In this document: in pieces, positions 1-8,190 of the stretch
Layout: each line of letters opens with the position of its first letter
How positions within the stretch are numbered: position 1 is the first letter of the stretch
Assembly (NCBI GenBank): GCA_963627615.1
Contig: CAVGBV010000051.1
Span: 1 to 18,790 of the forward strand
DNA length: 18,790 nucleotides
Source: Faecimorpha sp963627615
GTDB lineage: Bacteria > Bacillota > Clostridia > Lachnospirales > Bianqueaceae
Direction: 5' to 3'
Made by a program: the position numbers and the translations under genes
Notes under the pieces: model-generated
What the model was told of the DNA's origin: nothing
Database searches by the model: none
Seen by the model: only the letters and a program-made list of their open reading frames with translations

Positions 1-1
1 A

Positions 2-205
2 GTATCCAAGGCGGTCAAGAAGGAGCAGAGGAGCGGCCGTGTATTTGTAGATGGAGTCGTTGCCGGAGAGATTCATGGCAGCGTCAGCGGAATTATGCGT
101 GCCAATGTGGACGGCGATGTGGATCTGCGGTTGGTCAGCGGCAGTGTGACCGGCGGTACAGAAGAGAAGCAGCCGGGCGAGGAGGAAAAACACGATGAAA
201 AATAA
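2..205 (+). CDS. C-terminal fragment of a G/V-patterned protein (bactofilin-like?)
   Basis: An open frame runs from the window edge to TAA at 203-205, so only the last 67 residues are seen. They show an alternating pattern (VDGVVAGEIHGSVSG, then VDGDVDLRLVSGSVTGG) typical of a small right-handed beta-helix such as bactofilin/polymer-forming proteins, followed by a charged tail rich in E and K. The stop lies inside the start of the next gene (ATG at 195, 11-base overlap), so the two are probably co-transcribed and translationally coupled. The family call is an inference from the repeat pattern only; the N-terminus is needed to settle it. Confidence 0.5.
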   Translation, partial: VSKAVKKEQRSGRVFVDGVVAGEIHGSVSGIMRANVDGDVDLRLVSGSVTGGTEEKQPGEEEKHDEK

Positions 206-3200
206 AAAGAACATTCAGCGTGCCGTTGCGGTATGGATGGCTGTGATGCTCCTGATCTGCGGGACACCGGCGGTTTTCGCGAAGGATGTGGTACATATCC
301 GGTCGGTGGAAGATCTGATTGCCTTTTCCAAAAGCTGTGTGCTGGATACATGGTCGCAGAATAAGACGGTAGAACTGGAGGCCAATATATCGCTGGAAGG
401 ATCGGATTTTACGCCGATCCCCAGCTTCAGCGGCGTATTCCATGGAAATGGGTATACGATCAGCGGCCTGAATCTGAATGATACGATGTCTCACGCCGGG
501 TTGTTCTATACGATCGAAAAAGGCGGAGCGGTCTATAGACTCCATGTTTCCGGCACAGTGATCGCCACGGGCAGCGAAGCCACGGGCGGAATTGCCGCGG
601 TCAATTACGGTACGATCTTTGACTGTAGCTTTTCCGGTACTGTCAGCGGAAAAGAGAATGTCGGCGGGATTGTCGGCAGAAATGAGCTTCAGGGTTCGGT
701 CTGGAATGGGCGAAGTGCCGGAGCCGTATACGGAAACAGTATGACGGGCGGGATTGCCGGTCAGAACGCCGGTTTGATCTCCGGATGCAACAATGCCGCA
801 TATGTCAATACCTCGGCCAAGGATACAGTGCTTTCCGCAGAGGATATTTCATTCGATTTTTCGTTTGACAGAACCAAACTGAGCACGGTAACGGATACCG
901 CGTCCTCGGCGCTGGACAGCGGCGGGATCGCCGGATATTCCTCCGGTGTCATCCGGAGCTGCGTAAATACAGTAGCTGTTGGTTATCCCCATGTCGGCTA
1001 TAATGTCGGCGGGATCGCCGGACGAAGCTGCGGCTTTATATTCGGCTGCGAGAACAAGGGCGTGGTCTATGGCAGAAAGGATGTCGGCGGGATTGCCGGA
1101 CAGATGGAGCCATATATCGAGATGACTCTTTCGGAAAACATGCTGGAGACATTGCAGCGGCAGCTGGGAGAACTGAATGAATTGATCGATAAGGCGGCGG
1201 ACAATGCGGAAGGCGGTGCGGCGGATGTTTCTTCCCGGCTGAACAGTATGGTCGGGTATACCCAGAATGCCGTGTCGGAGGCCGAAAATGTGAAGGTCGT
1301 GATTGATGCCGGAGGCTCTCTGAACGGAGAAGGACAGGGCGAGCATGAGACGGATATCACGGTTACGCCGGGAGGAAATACCAATATTGATGTGGACGTT
1401 TCCGAGGGATCGGTTTCTGTCGGAATCTCCCATGGAGAAGGCGATGAAGGCAGTGCCGAGATTGATGGCAGCGGCAGCGCCAGCGGAACGATCGATGGTT
1501 CGGCGCAGGTGATCGCGACGCCGGATCTGGGGGGACTGACTTCAGCGATTAACGGAATCGGAAGCCAGCTCAGCCAGTTAAACGGAGCCGTATCCGGGAT
1601 GACCGGACAGTTGGCGGAGGATGTACGAGAGATCAACGCCAAGTTTAATGAGCTGTCCAATACACTGTTTGACGCGGTATTTACCGTGCAGAACGGAGAG
1701 ATCTTCTCGGATACTTCTGTAGTAGATGCTCAGCAGATCACGTTGGGCAAGATCGCGGAGTGTCAGAATATGGCGTCGGTGAATGGCGACTTGAATGTCG
1801 GCGGAATTGCCGGCTGTATGGCGATTGAATATACCTTGGATCCGGAGGACGACACGGCTTCGAGTATTTCCTCAGAGTACCGGCGGGAGTATGAACTGAA
1901 GGCGGTGATCCTGCGGTGTACCAATACCGGAGAGGTGGAGGCCAAGCGAAACTATCTGGGCGGTATATGCGGCCGGATGGATCTGGGACTGATTGCGGAC
2001 AGCAATGGCCTGGCTGATGTGACCAGTGAGAGCGGAAGCTATGTCGGCGGTATTGCCGGACTCGCCGGGGGTACGATTCGGGGAAGCTTTGCCAAAGGAA
2101 CCCTTAGCGGGAAAAAATATGTCGGCGGTATTGTCGGCTCCGGAATTACGGAGACCATGACCGGGGCTTCCAGCACGGTAACCGGCTGCTACAGCATGGT
2201 AGAGATTCTGGAGAATCCGCAGTATGCCGGAGCGGTTTCCGGCGCGCGAGCCGGTAATTTTCTGGAAAACTATTTTGTTTCGGATACATTGGCCGGAATT
2301 GACGGGCAAAGCTATGGAGGGCAGGCGGAACCCATCCGCTACCGGGAGCTGTTATCTGTTGAGCAGCTGCCGGAGAAGATGCAGAAGCTGCATCTGTCCT
2401 TTGTGGCTGACGACGTGGTTCTGTACGAAGAAGATTTTGATTACGGCGCTTCCTTTGGACAGGAGGTGTACCCGGAGATACCGCAGAAGGAAGGCTATTA
2501 CGCGGTATGGGATAAGACAGAACTGAAGAATCTGCACTTTGATACGCAGGTTACAGCGGTTTATTATCCCTATACGACTGCGGTTTCGGCGGAGAAGGAG
2601 ACAAAAGAAGAAAAGCCGGTATTTCTTGTGGAAGGGGATTTTGACAGCGACGCGGTCTTAAGTGCGGAAGCCATGATCATTCAGACAGAGGATTTCGCAC
2701 CGCTTTCTGCCGGATTTTCTAAGGCAATAGGAAATTATCTGGGGAGCACGGACTGGTACCGGCTGCTGGTGACGCCGATTCACCGGAATGTAGAGGAGCA
2801 GTGGCACCTGGTCCTTCCGGAGGACGGAGCCGCGGTTCATAAGGTGCATTATACATATGACAATGGCAAGCTTGGCAATCTCCGGATCTATATCCGTCAG
2901 GACGAGGAGTGGAAGCAGGCAGAATGCGAGACCTTTGGCAGCTATCTTGTCTTTGAAGTGCCTGGTACACAGGCAGATATTGCGGTTGTATCCGTTTTCC
3001 CGGTCTGGTGGGTATGGCTGATTCTGGCGGTCATAGGTCTGGGGTTGACCGTGCTTCTGGTGTTGCTGGCGCGTAAGGGAGTTCATGCGGTTCAGAATCG
3101 GATCCGCCAGAAGAAAGGAGCGCAGCCCAAGCAGGAAGAGGCAGCGGATCCAAAAACGGATTTGAAAAAACGGCGCTGGGTATTATGGGTGATACCCGCA

Positions 3201-4445
3201 GTGGTATTGGCTGTATTGGCGCTGGCAGCGATTCTGTTCTTCATTTTCGGAAGGCAGTTGGCGCCTTATCAGGCACTGCACAGACTGCAGATACAGGAAG
3301 AGCTTTCCGTGAAGATCGCGATTGATACAGAGCTGGACGGGAATACGAGCCATACGGAATCCGTGCTGCAGAGAAAAACAATCGATGGACAGAAAATCAC
3401 ATATACACAGATCGAAGGGGTTCCCTTCTATTATGCGGATGGCGCGGTGATTCTGGAAAGCGGTAAAGCCTATCAGATTCTTCAGGGATTTCCGGATTAT
3501 ACGGAGCTGCTGCGGAGACTGGCGCCATTGTATCAGAATGTAGAAGTGGAGCATAACCAGAATGTGTGGGAGGTAGAAGCGAAAGGAGAAACAGCGCAGA
3601 GCCTTGCCACGGCAGTCCTTCCGGAGTTGTCCGGCCGTATGGCGCAGACACAGTCCCTGACAGCGCAAGTGAAGCTGGAGGGAAGAACACTTCAGGGGAT
3701 TCGGTTGATCATGGCTGGAACCCTGCAGGATGGGACACCGTTTTCTGTGGAGATTTCCATGAAGAACTTTTCCAATTCAGCCAGCTTTACAATACCGGAC
3801 GCGGTTGCCGAATCGGCCGCGGCACAGCGGGACGATCTGCCGGTCATTACAGAGGATACGCTGATCCTCCTGACGGCGTGGCAGCGGTACAGCCAAAAGG
3901 AAAACACGGCAGCGGAAGTCTCGATGTCTGTCAACTGCGGACCGGTGGTGGCGTCTCCCAGCTTTATGTATTATACGCAGCAATCCGGAGAAAAAAGGAT
4001 CCATAGTATCAGCAAGGACGGACTCGCGATCTATTGGTACGATGACCAGATGCTTCGGCAGGACGGGACGGCAGTCTCCAAGGCGGAGGAAGAATGGAAA
4101 AATTACGCACAGGTCATCGATATCGCATATCGGATCTGCCAGAGCGGAGAGTTGGAGAAGACAGGATCAGCGGACGCTGAGCAGTATACCATTCATCTGG
4201 ACAGTGATACGATGAAGGAGATCGCGGTGCTTCTGGCACCGGACAGTGCCCAACTGGATCTGAACTTTACAGAAGGTACTCTGACGATGGATCTCACGGA
4301 AGGCAATCTCAGCGAGCTCCACCTGGATTGTCAGGGGCGGGTAAAGGTCGCTGTGTTGGAGGCAACGGCCGGCCTTTCAGCGGACGTTGTCTTTACGGAT
4401 GCGGTTTTGAAGCTTCCCAAAGTGGTAGAGAACAGTTTTCAATAA
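195..4445 (+). CDS. Large exported GLUG-repeat protein with two membrane spans and a duplicated C-terminal domain
   Basis: 1416 residues. A signal peptide covers about residues 1-29 (Lys-rich start, hydrophobic core, AVFA cleavage site). GLUG-type repeats (GGIAGxxxGxIxxCxNxG) occur in two blocks, about 125-310 and 530-660, separated by a heptad-like stretch (about 308-360), a Gly/Ser/Asp-rich segment and a second helical stretch. Residues about 733-795 resemble an InlB B-repeat/Flg_new beta-grasp unit (YGxxFGQEV, GYYAVWDKTEL, TAVYYPY). Two hydrophobic spans follow, about 937-958 and 993-1018, with a Lys/Arg/Glu-rich loop of about 34 residues between them. The remaining 400 residues look like two copies of one domain (about 1023-1190 and 1200-1416), each with beta strands of the LolA/LppX-like kind. 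The predicted topology places both the N-terminal repeats and the C-terminal domains outside the cell. No LPxTG motif is present. A surface or envelope role is likely; the function is unknown. The start is the ATG at 195, preceded by GAGGAGGAAAA. Confidence 0.85.
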   Translation: MKNKKNIQRAVAVWMAVMLLICGTPAVFAKDVVHIRSVEDLIAFSKSCVLDTWSQNKTVELEANISLEGSDFTPIPSFSGVFHGNGYTISGLNLNDTMSHAGLFYTIEKGGAVYRLHVSGTVIATGSEATGGIAAVNYGTIFDCSFSGTVSGKENVGGIVGRNELQGSVWNGRSAGAVYGNSMTGGIAGQNAGLISGCNNAAYVNTSAKDTVLSAEDISFDFSFDRTKLSTVTDTASSALDSGGIAGYSSGVIRSCVNTVAVGYPHVGYNVGGIAGRSCGFIFGCENKGVVYGRKDVGGIAGQMEPYIEMTLSENMLETLQRQLGELNELIDKAADNAEGGAADVSSRLNSMVGYTQNAVSEAENVKVVIDAGGSLNGEGQGEHETDITVTPGGNTNIDVDVSEGSVSVGISHGEGDEGSAEIDGSGSASGTIDGSAQVIATPDLGGLTSAINGIGSQLSQLNGAVSGMTGQLAEDVREINAKFNELSNTLFDAVFTVQNGEIFSDTSVVDAQQITLGKIAECQNMASVNGDLNVGGIAGCMAIEYTLDPEDDTASSISSEYRREYELKAVILRCTNTGEVEAKRNYLGGICGRMDLGLIADSNGLADVTSESGSYVGGIAGLAGGTIRGSFAKGTLSGKKYVGGIVGSGITETMTGASSTVTGCYSMVEILENPQYAGAVSGARAGNFLENYFVSDTLAGIDGQSYGGQAEPIRYRELLSVEQLPEKMQKLHLSFVADDVVLYEEDFDYGASFGQEVYPEIPQKEGYYAVWDKTELKNLHFDTQVTAVYYPYTTAVSAEKETKEEKPVFLVEGDFDSDAVLSAEAMIIQTEDFAPLSAGFSKAIGNYLGSTDWYRLLVTPIHRNVEEQWHLVLPEDGAAVHKVHYTYDNGKLGNLRIYIRQDEEWKQAECETFGSYLVFEVPGTQADIAVVSVFPVWWVWLILAVIGLGLTVLLVLLARKGVHAVQNRIRQKKGAQPKQEEAADPKTDLKKRRWVLWVIPAVVLAVLALAAILFFIFGRQLAPYQALHRLQIQEELSVKIAIDTELDGNTSHTESVLQRKTIDGQKITYTQIEGVPFYYADGAVILESGKAYQILQGFPDYTELLRRLAPLYQNVEVEHNQNVWEVEAKGETAQSLATAVLPELSGRMAQTQSLTAQVKLEGRTLQGIRLIMAGTLQDGTPFSVEISMKNFSNSASFTIPDAVAESAAAQRDDLPVITEDTLILLTAWQRYSQKENTAAEVSMSVNCGPVVASPSFMYYTQQSGEKRIHSISKDGLAIYWYDDQMLRQDGTAVSKAEEEWKNYAQVIDIAYRICQSGELEKTGSADAEQYTIHLDSDTMKEIAVLLAPDSAQLDLNFTEGTLTMDLTEGNLSELHLDCQGRVKVAVLEATAGLSADVVFTDAVLKLPKVVENSFQ
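583..2140 (+). repeat. GLUG-repeat DNA, degenerate 17-mer GTCGGCGGNATTGCCGG
   Basis: Near-identical copies of a GTCGGCGG(G/A/T)AT(T/C)GCCGG core begin at about 660, 1005, 1083, 1797, 2043 and 2121, with looser copies near 583, 743 and 919. Each encodes the VGGIAG-type turn of a GLUG repeat. The spacing is irregular. DNA identity is highest in the VGGIAG codons, so this is a coding repeat rather than a mobile element, although it could serve as a substrate for recombination. Confidence 0.75.
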
Positions 4446-4460
4446 AAATTTTACAAGAAT

Positions 4461-4477
4461 TCGATAGAATTTATCGA
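4461..4477. promoter_or_regulatory. Hyphenated dyad TCGATA-N5-TATCGA, possible operator
   Basis: A perfect 6-base inverted repeat (4461-4466 and 4472-4477) lies immediately upstream of the candidate -10 element of the HAD gene, at the position of a -35 region. It has no T-run, so it is unlikely to be the terminator of the preceding gene. A repressor site is possible but unproven. Confidence 0.3.
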
Positions 4478-4484
4478 GACAAGG

Positions 4485-4493
4485 TGGTACAAT
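4485..4493 (+). promoter_or_regulatory. Extended -10 promoter for the HAD/MazG pair
   Basis: TGG-TACAAT (TG at 4485-4486, TACAAT at 4488-4493) matches an extended -10 element. It lies 30 bases before the ATG at 4524, with an AGGAGGTGGG ribosome site between. No good -35 box is visible at 17 bases, as is common for extended -10 promoters. Confidence 0.5.
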
Positions 4494-4523
4494 AGAGGGG
4501 AGACAGCAAGAGGAGGTGGGTGT

Positions 4524-5339
4524 ATGAAAGGAAAGGCCGCAATCGATTTTAATGAGAAAAAGGGTTTTATCTGTGATATGGACGGCGTGATCTATCATGG
4601 CAATCGTATTCTGCCGGGAGTGGCGGAGTTCATCCAATGGCTGCGGGAAGAGAATAAGGAATATCTCTTTCTGACCAATAACAGCGGGTATACGCCGCGG
4701 GAGTTAAAGCAGAAGCTGGCCAGAATGGGGCTGGACGTATCGGAAGAGCATTTTTATACGAGCGCATTGGCAACAGCTGCTTTTCTGCGGGAACAGGCTC
4801 CCGGGTGTTCGGTATTTGTCATTGGTGAGGCCGGACTCCTGAACGCGCTGTATGACGCGGGAATCACGATGAACGATGTCAATCCGGACTATGTTGTAGT
4901 CGGAGAGGGACGTTCCTATTCTCTGGATACGCTGACCAAGGCGACCAATCTCGTTCTGGGTGGCGCCAAGCTGATCGGCGCTAATTCAGATGTTTCCGGA
5001 CCGATCGAGAACGGAATCGCACCCGCCTGCCGCGCCTTGATCGCGCCGATCGAGATGGCGACCGGCACACAGGCGTACTTTTGCGGTAAGCCCAATCCGC
5101 TGATGATGCGGACCGGATTGAATCTGCTGAGTTGTCATTCCGCGGAAGCGGTCATGGTAGGAGATCGGATGGATACGGATGTCATCTCAGGGATGGAGAG
5201 CGGTATGTCTACCGTGCTTGTGCTCTCCGGAGTATCCACGAGAGAAACTCTCCGGACATATGCGTACCAGCCAAGTATCGTCCTGGAAGGTGTCGGCGAG
5301 ATCGCGTCGATGGCGAGAAAGGCAAAAGGAGAGGCCTGA
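4524..5339 (+). CDS. HAD superfamily class IIA phosphatase (NagD-like)
   Basis: 271 residues, the usual length for NagD/4-nitrophenylphosphatase-type HAD-IIA hydrolases, which dephosphorylate small phosphometabolites in the cytoplasm. All four HAD motifs are visible: motif I DMDGVIYHG with nucleophile D18 and D20, motif II LTNN with T51, motif III CGKPNP with K189, and motif IV VGDRMDTD with D214 and D219. The C2-type cap domain occupies the middle of the chain. The start is well placed behind AGGAGGTG. The stop overlaps the start of the MazG-like gene (TGATG), so the two form an operon. The physiological substrate cannot be read from the sequence; a general metabolite-phosphatase or house-cleaning role would fit the MazG partner. 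Confidence 0.9.
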   Translation: MKGKAAIDFNEKKGFICDMDGVIYHGNRILPGVAEFIQWLREENKEYLFLTNNSGYTPRELKQKLARMGLDVSEEHFYTSALATAAFLREQAPGCSVFVIGEAGLLNALYDAGITMNDVNPDYVVVGEGRSYSLDTLTKATNLVLGGAKLIGANSDVSGPIENGIAPACRALIAPIEMATGTQAYFCGKPNPLMMRTGLNLLSCHSAEAVMVGDRMDTDVISGMESGMSTVLVLSGVSTRETLRTYAYQPSIVLEGVGEIASMARKAKGEA

Positions 5340-5647
5340 TGGATGATATAACGATTCGAGAGCTTCAAAAAGCGATCGGCGGAATCGATCACAAAAACCA
5401 TGCGGTCGATCAGTATTTTTATAAACTGACAGAGGAAGTAGGAGAACTGGCGCAGGTCATCCGAAAGAACCAGAGAATGGGTGCGGGTGGGATCAAGGAC
5501 ACGATAGAAGAGGAATTATATGATGTTCTGTATTATGTCGTCTGCCTTGCCAATCAGTACGGGATTGACCTGACAGAGTGCGCGGTTCTTAAGGAAGAGC
5601 TGAACGCGGAAAAGTATAAGCGTAAAAGTATGTTTGAAAAAGATTGA
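5339..5647 (+). CDS. MazG-like nucleoside triphosphate pyrophosphohydrolase
   Basis: 102 residues. The single MazG/all-alpha NTP pyrophosphatase motif is complete: E32-E33-x-x-E36 in KLTEEVGEL, then E59-x-x-D62 in EEELYDVLYYV, i.e. ExxE...ExxD of the metal-binding four-helix fold. Such enzymes cleave (d)NTPs to NMP and pyrophosphate and are usually viewed as nucleotide-pool cleaners. The start chosen is the ATG at 5339, which shares the TGATG with the HAD stop and has AAAGGAGAGG about 6 bases upstream; a longer in-frame reading that begins inside the HAD gene at 5132 has no basis. A terminator follows at once, so this is the last gene of a two-gene operon. Confidence 0.88.
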   Translation: MDDITIRELQKAIGGIDHKNHAVDQYFYKLTEEVGELAQVIRKNQRMGAGGIKDTIEEELYDVLYYVVCLANQYGIDLTECAVLKEELNAEKYKRKSMFEKD

Positions 5648-5667
5648 GCTATCAGTTAGACGCATAG

Positions 5668-5711
5668 ACGCAGTGCTGACCATGGAAAGATGGTTGGTAC
5701 TGCGTTTTTTT
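5668..5711 (+). terminator. Strong rho-independent terminator
   Basis: A 16-base stem (5668-5683 with 5690-5705, three G-U pairs), loop GGAAAG, and a run of T at 5705-5711. It ends the HAD/MazG transcript. The T-run ends only 22 bases before the next ATG, with no clear promoter between (see findings). Confidence 0.85.
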
Positions 5712-5732
5712 GTAAATAGGAGGAGAAAGAAA

Positions 5733-7481
5733 ATGAAGCATCGTACAGATAGGAGAGTTTTATTACTGCTTGTATTGTTAATCGTATTTTTATCTGCCTG
5801 CGGAACGCAGGAAGAAAAAGAACCGCAGGCGGTTCGGGAGCTTATGTGTACGCAGCCGACTGTGGTTCCTGGAATGAAATCCATAGGAGAAGGACGGATC
5901 GCGCTGTGTCAGATCGACTATGAGACGGAGGTTACGACGGTACAGGTCGTGGGGATTCAGGATGATTCTGTAAAAAATGAGCTTGTGATGGAGGGAGAAT
6001 GGGAACTTTGCAAACAGAGTTTTTCGGATGGGAGACTGGCGTTTTTCCGTAGGGAGACACACACCTGGAAGTTCCTGGATACTTCGTTGACAGAGATTGG
6101 CACCTGGTCAGCAGAGGAGATGAACGGTTTCTTTTCTTATGACGCGGAACGGTATTATTATCTGTGTGATCATGTGCTTTGCTGTCAGGAGGTTTCTAGT
6201 GGGAAAATCAGCCGGGTAGAGCTGGATAGGAATTTGCGTTTTCTGGAGATTTCCGCCTATGACAGTGAGAACGCGAGGATGGCTGTACAGTTTTTTCTGT
6301 CGCCCTATAGCAGTGAATGCGGGACGGCGATCCTGAATACAGAGACAGGGGAGTTCATGATGATACGCTCCGAGAGGTATCAGACCTTATTTACAGATAA
6401 TACTGTCTACCTTCTGTCTTTTGATACGGAGGCGATGGGGTATGAGGCGATTTATAGCTGCGCGGACGGAGATTTTCGATATGCCGAGGCCGGGAGCTTT
6501 ATGAAAGAGAGCAATGAGTTGTACAGCATGGTAGGATCCTATTATCTGGTAGGGGCCGAGGAGGATACCATATTGTATGCGGCAGGAGAGGAGATTCGCA
6601 GCTGTCCTTTATCCGCGTGCGGAGTTCCGGGCGGAATGTACGCCGCGTGTTTTTTGACGGAAGGGAAGCTCCTGGTGGGAGTGATCTATCAGGAGGGAAT
6701 CTTTCATTTATATGTAATAGATCCGGCACAGCTGCCCTTTGTGAAGACGGCGGACCCTGTGGATGTATCCTCTCCCTTTAGAATTGATGATTCTCTGGTA
6801 CAGAGCTATTGGACAGAGAATGACGGCGGGAGTGTCCCGGAGAACATACAGGAAGCACGGCAGTATGCGGATGATCTGGAGCAGCAATATGGAGTACGGA
6901 TCCTCCTGTCTGACCAGTGTGCACAGACGGCGGCACTCTGTGATCGCACCATCATCCTGACAGATACGATGGGAGAAGAGGAAGAACTGGAGGGGATCGA
7001 CGCGGCACTGAATGCCCTAAGCCGCAGCCTGGCCCTGTATCCGGACGGTTTTTTCGTTCAATTTCAAAATCGTATGGGAGAGGGCGGGGTCTGCTTCTTG
7101 TTGGTGGAGGAGATTGTAAGCGATTACGGTGTGGTGGGCTGTGCGTATGAAACCGGAGACTGGCAGAATATCGCCATTGACGTTCGTATGGCAGAGAGTC
7201 TGGATGGCACCATCTGCCATGAGATCTGGCACGCGACAGAGAATCATATCCTGTCACGGGATTATGCGGCCTTTTTACAGGAGGATTGGGAGGCGATGAA
7301 TCCGGAAGGGTTTACATATTATGAAAATGCCGCTATCGCAGAGCCGGACGCACCGTGGACTCTGTATAGCGGCAGTCTGGAAGATGTGTATTTTGTGGAT
7401 AGCTATGCCTGTGTCAATGCGCATGAAGAGCGTGCCCGGATTATGGAGTATTTCATGACACATGAGGATGAAGGCTCCTGA
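5733..7481 (+). CDS. Lipoprotein with HEIWH zinc-metallopeptidase-like domain; C-terminus frameshifted
   Basis: 582 residues as read. The start is the ATG at 5733 behind AGGAGGAGAAAG; an upstream in-frame ATG at 5634 lies inside the mazG-like gene and before the terminator, so it is rejected. Residues 1-23 form a lipoprotein signal (RR, Leu/Val-rich core, lipobox LSAC with C23). Residues about 35-370 look like a beta-rich, propeller-type or repeat region. The C-terminal part carries H496-E-I-W-H500 and, 64 residues on, SYACVNAHEERARIMEY, where E565/E566 could be the third zinc ligand, as in gluzincin-type lipoprotein peptidases. The protein would be anchored on the outer face of the membrane. 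The substrate is unknown. The reading stops at TGA 7479-7481, but a 38-codon plausible tail continues in the -1 frame to 7588. Convergent to the pilus operon. Confidence 0.82.
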   Translation: MKHRTDRRVLLLLVLLIVFLSACGTQEEKEPQAVRELMCTQPTVVPGMKSIGEGRIALCQIDYETEVTTVQVVGIQDDSVKNELVMEGEWELCKQSFSDGRLAFFRRETHTWKFLDTSLTEIGTWSAEEMNGFFSYDAERYYYLCDHVLCCQEVSSGKISRVELDRNLRFLEISAYDSENARMAVQFFLSPYSSECGTAILNTETGEFMMIRSERYQTLFTDNTVYLLSFDTEAMGYEAIYSCADGDFRYAEAGSFMKESNELYSMVGSYYLVGAEEDTILYAAGEEIRSCPLSACGVPGGMYAACFLTEGKLLVGVIYQEGIFHLYVIDPAQLPFVKTADPVDVSSPFRIDDSLVQSYWTENDGGSVPENIQEARQYADDLEQQYGVRILLSDQCAQTAALCDRTIILTDTMGEEEELEGIDAALNALSRSLALYPDGFFVQFQNRMGEGGVCFLLVEEIVSDYGVVGCAYETGDWQNIAIDVRMAESLDGTICHEIWHATENHILSRDYAAFLQEDWEAMNPEGFTYYENAAIAEPDAPWTLYSGSLEDVYFVDSYACVNAHEERARIMEYFMTHEDEGS

Positions 7482-7588
7482 TAGAGTCGCCGATGATTCG
7501 GCGGAAGCTCCAATGGATGTGCGACGCGGTTCGGCAGAATTTTGATACGGGCGCCTGGAAGGATGTCAGGTGGGAAGCACTGCTGTAG
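7472..7588 (+). pseudogene. Frameshifted C-terminal tail of the HEIWH lipoprotein
   Basis: Reading from 7472 in the -1 frame gives 38 codons (begins RLLIESPMIRRKLQW, contains QNFDTGAWKDVRWE, stop TAG 7586-7588). The helix plus FDTxxW-type ending is what I expect after the EERARIMEYFM segment in this kind of lipoprotein. Restoring one base (for example GAAGG to GAAAGG near 7470) joins it in frame. It overlaps the 3' end of the convergent sortase by 23 bases (7566-7588). Confidence 0.65.
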
Positions 7589-8190
7589 GAGGTGCTTCGG
7601 TCCGGACACAGCGCAGGGTAACACGGCTCTGTCCGTCGATGGTACAGGTAAAGAGGGTCAGGTCCCAATCGCCGTTTTCCATCTCATCGGTAGCCGAAGG
7701 AAGAAGAATTTCCAAATAGAAGCGGTTTCCGTCGACATCCGTGAAGAGAACGCGGTCTCCGGTATGAAGTTCCTTCAGCTGCCCAAAGTGAGAAGCATAG
7801 TTATGAGCGGCAATGATGAGGGTGTTGGTATAGACAGAACCCTTGTAGCGGCAGGGAGAGATCTGCAGCTGCGGATAGCTCCAATCACTTAGAACAGGCA
7901 GACGCATTTAGAACGGGGATCTCCAGGAGACCGATCGAATCGTAACCATTGATGTTTTCAACGGGCATGTCCATGTTCGGGGTTAGAGTATAATCCGGAA
8001 GCTCGGTTTCAGAGGCTTCAGAGGGAGAAGCCGCCGAAGAGACGAAATCTTCCAGATCTCGGACGATGGCTTTGGCGGCCGCGCCAGCCCGGAAGGATTC
8101 CAACTGGTTCCAGCCGCATAGGGACAGAGCTGCCGCGATCAGCAGCAGCCCTGTCCCTATCCATAGAGCCCCTTTCGGATAGTGCGTCAT
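7566..8190 (-). pseudogene. Second sortase (class B/D-like), frameshifted
   Basis: The start ATG at 8190 overlaps the pilin stop by 4 bases (ATGA) with AAAGGAGA upstream. The N-terminal part (MTHYPKGALW, membrane span about residues 8-27, then YDSIGLLEIPVLN) ends in a frameshift near 7910. The other frame continues RLPVLSDWSYPQLQISPCRY, then AAHNYASHFG (catalytic His), DLTLFTCTIDG (catalytic Cys) and SRVTLRC (catalytic Arg), ending at 7566. The span is 625 bases, i.e. one base over a multiple of three; adding AT (CTAAATATGCGT) gives IPVLNMRLPVL, which fits the sortase pattern IPxLxLxLPV and a 208-residue protein. All three catalytic residues are intact but lie after the break. In such loci this enzyme would attach the finished pilus to the wall. 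As written it yields only about 100 residues. Confidence 0.85.

Noticed and set aside
583..2140. GLUG repeats as a CRISPR array or mobile repeat
   Set aside because: Irregular spacing and no unique-spacer pattern; identity follows the codons of a protein repeat.
5634..5732. N-terminal extension of the lipoprotein (33 extra residues)
   Set aside because: It would begin inside the MazG-like gene and read through the terminator hairpin; the lipoprotein signal and ribosome site both fix the start at 5733.
7470..7481. Programmed -1 frameshift in the lipoprotein gene
   Set aside because: No X-XXY-YYZ slippery sequence and no placed stimulatory structure; loss of one base is simpler.
7488..7503. 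Hairpin CGCCGA-TGAT-TCGGCG as a terminator of the lipoprotein gene
   Set aside because: Short stem without a T-run, and it lies inside the frameshifted coding tail.
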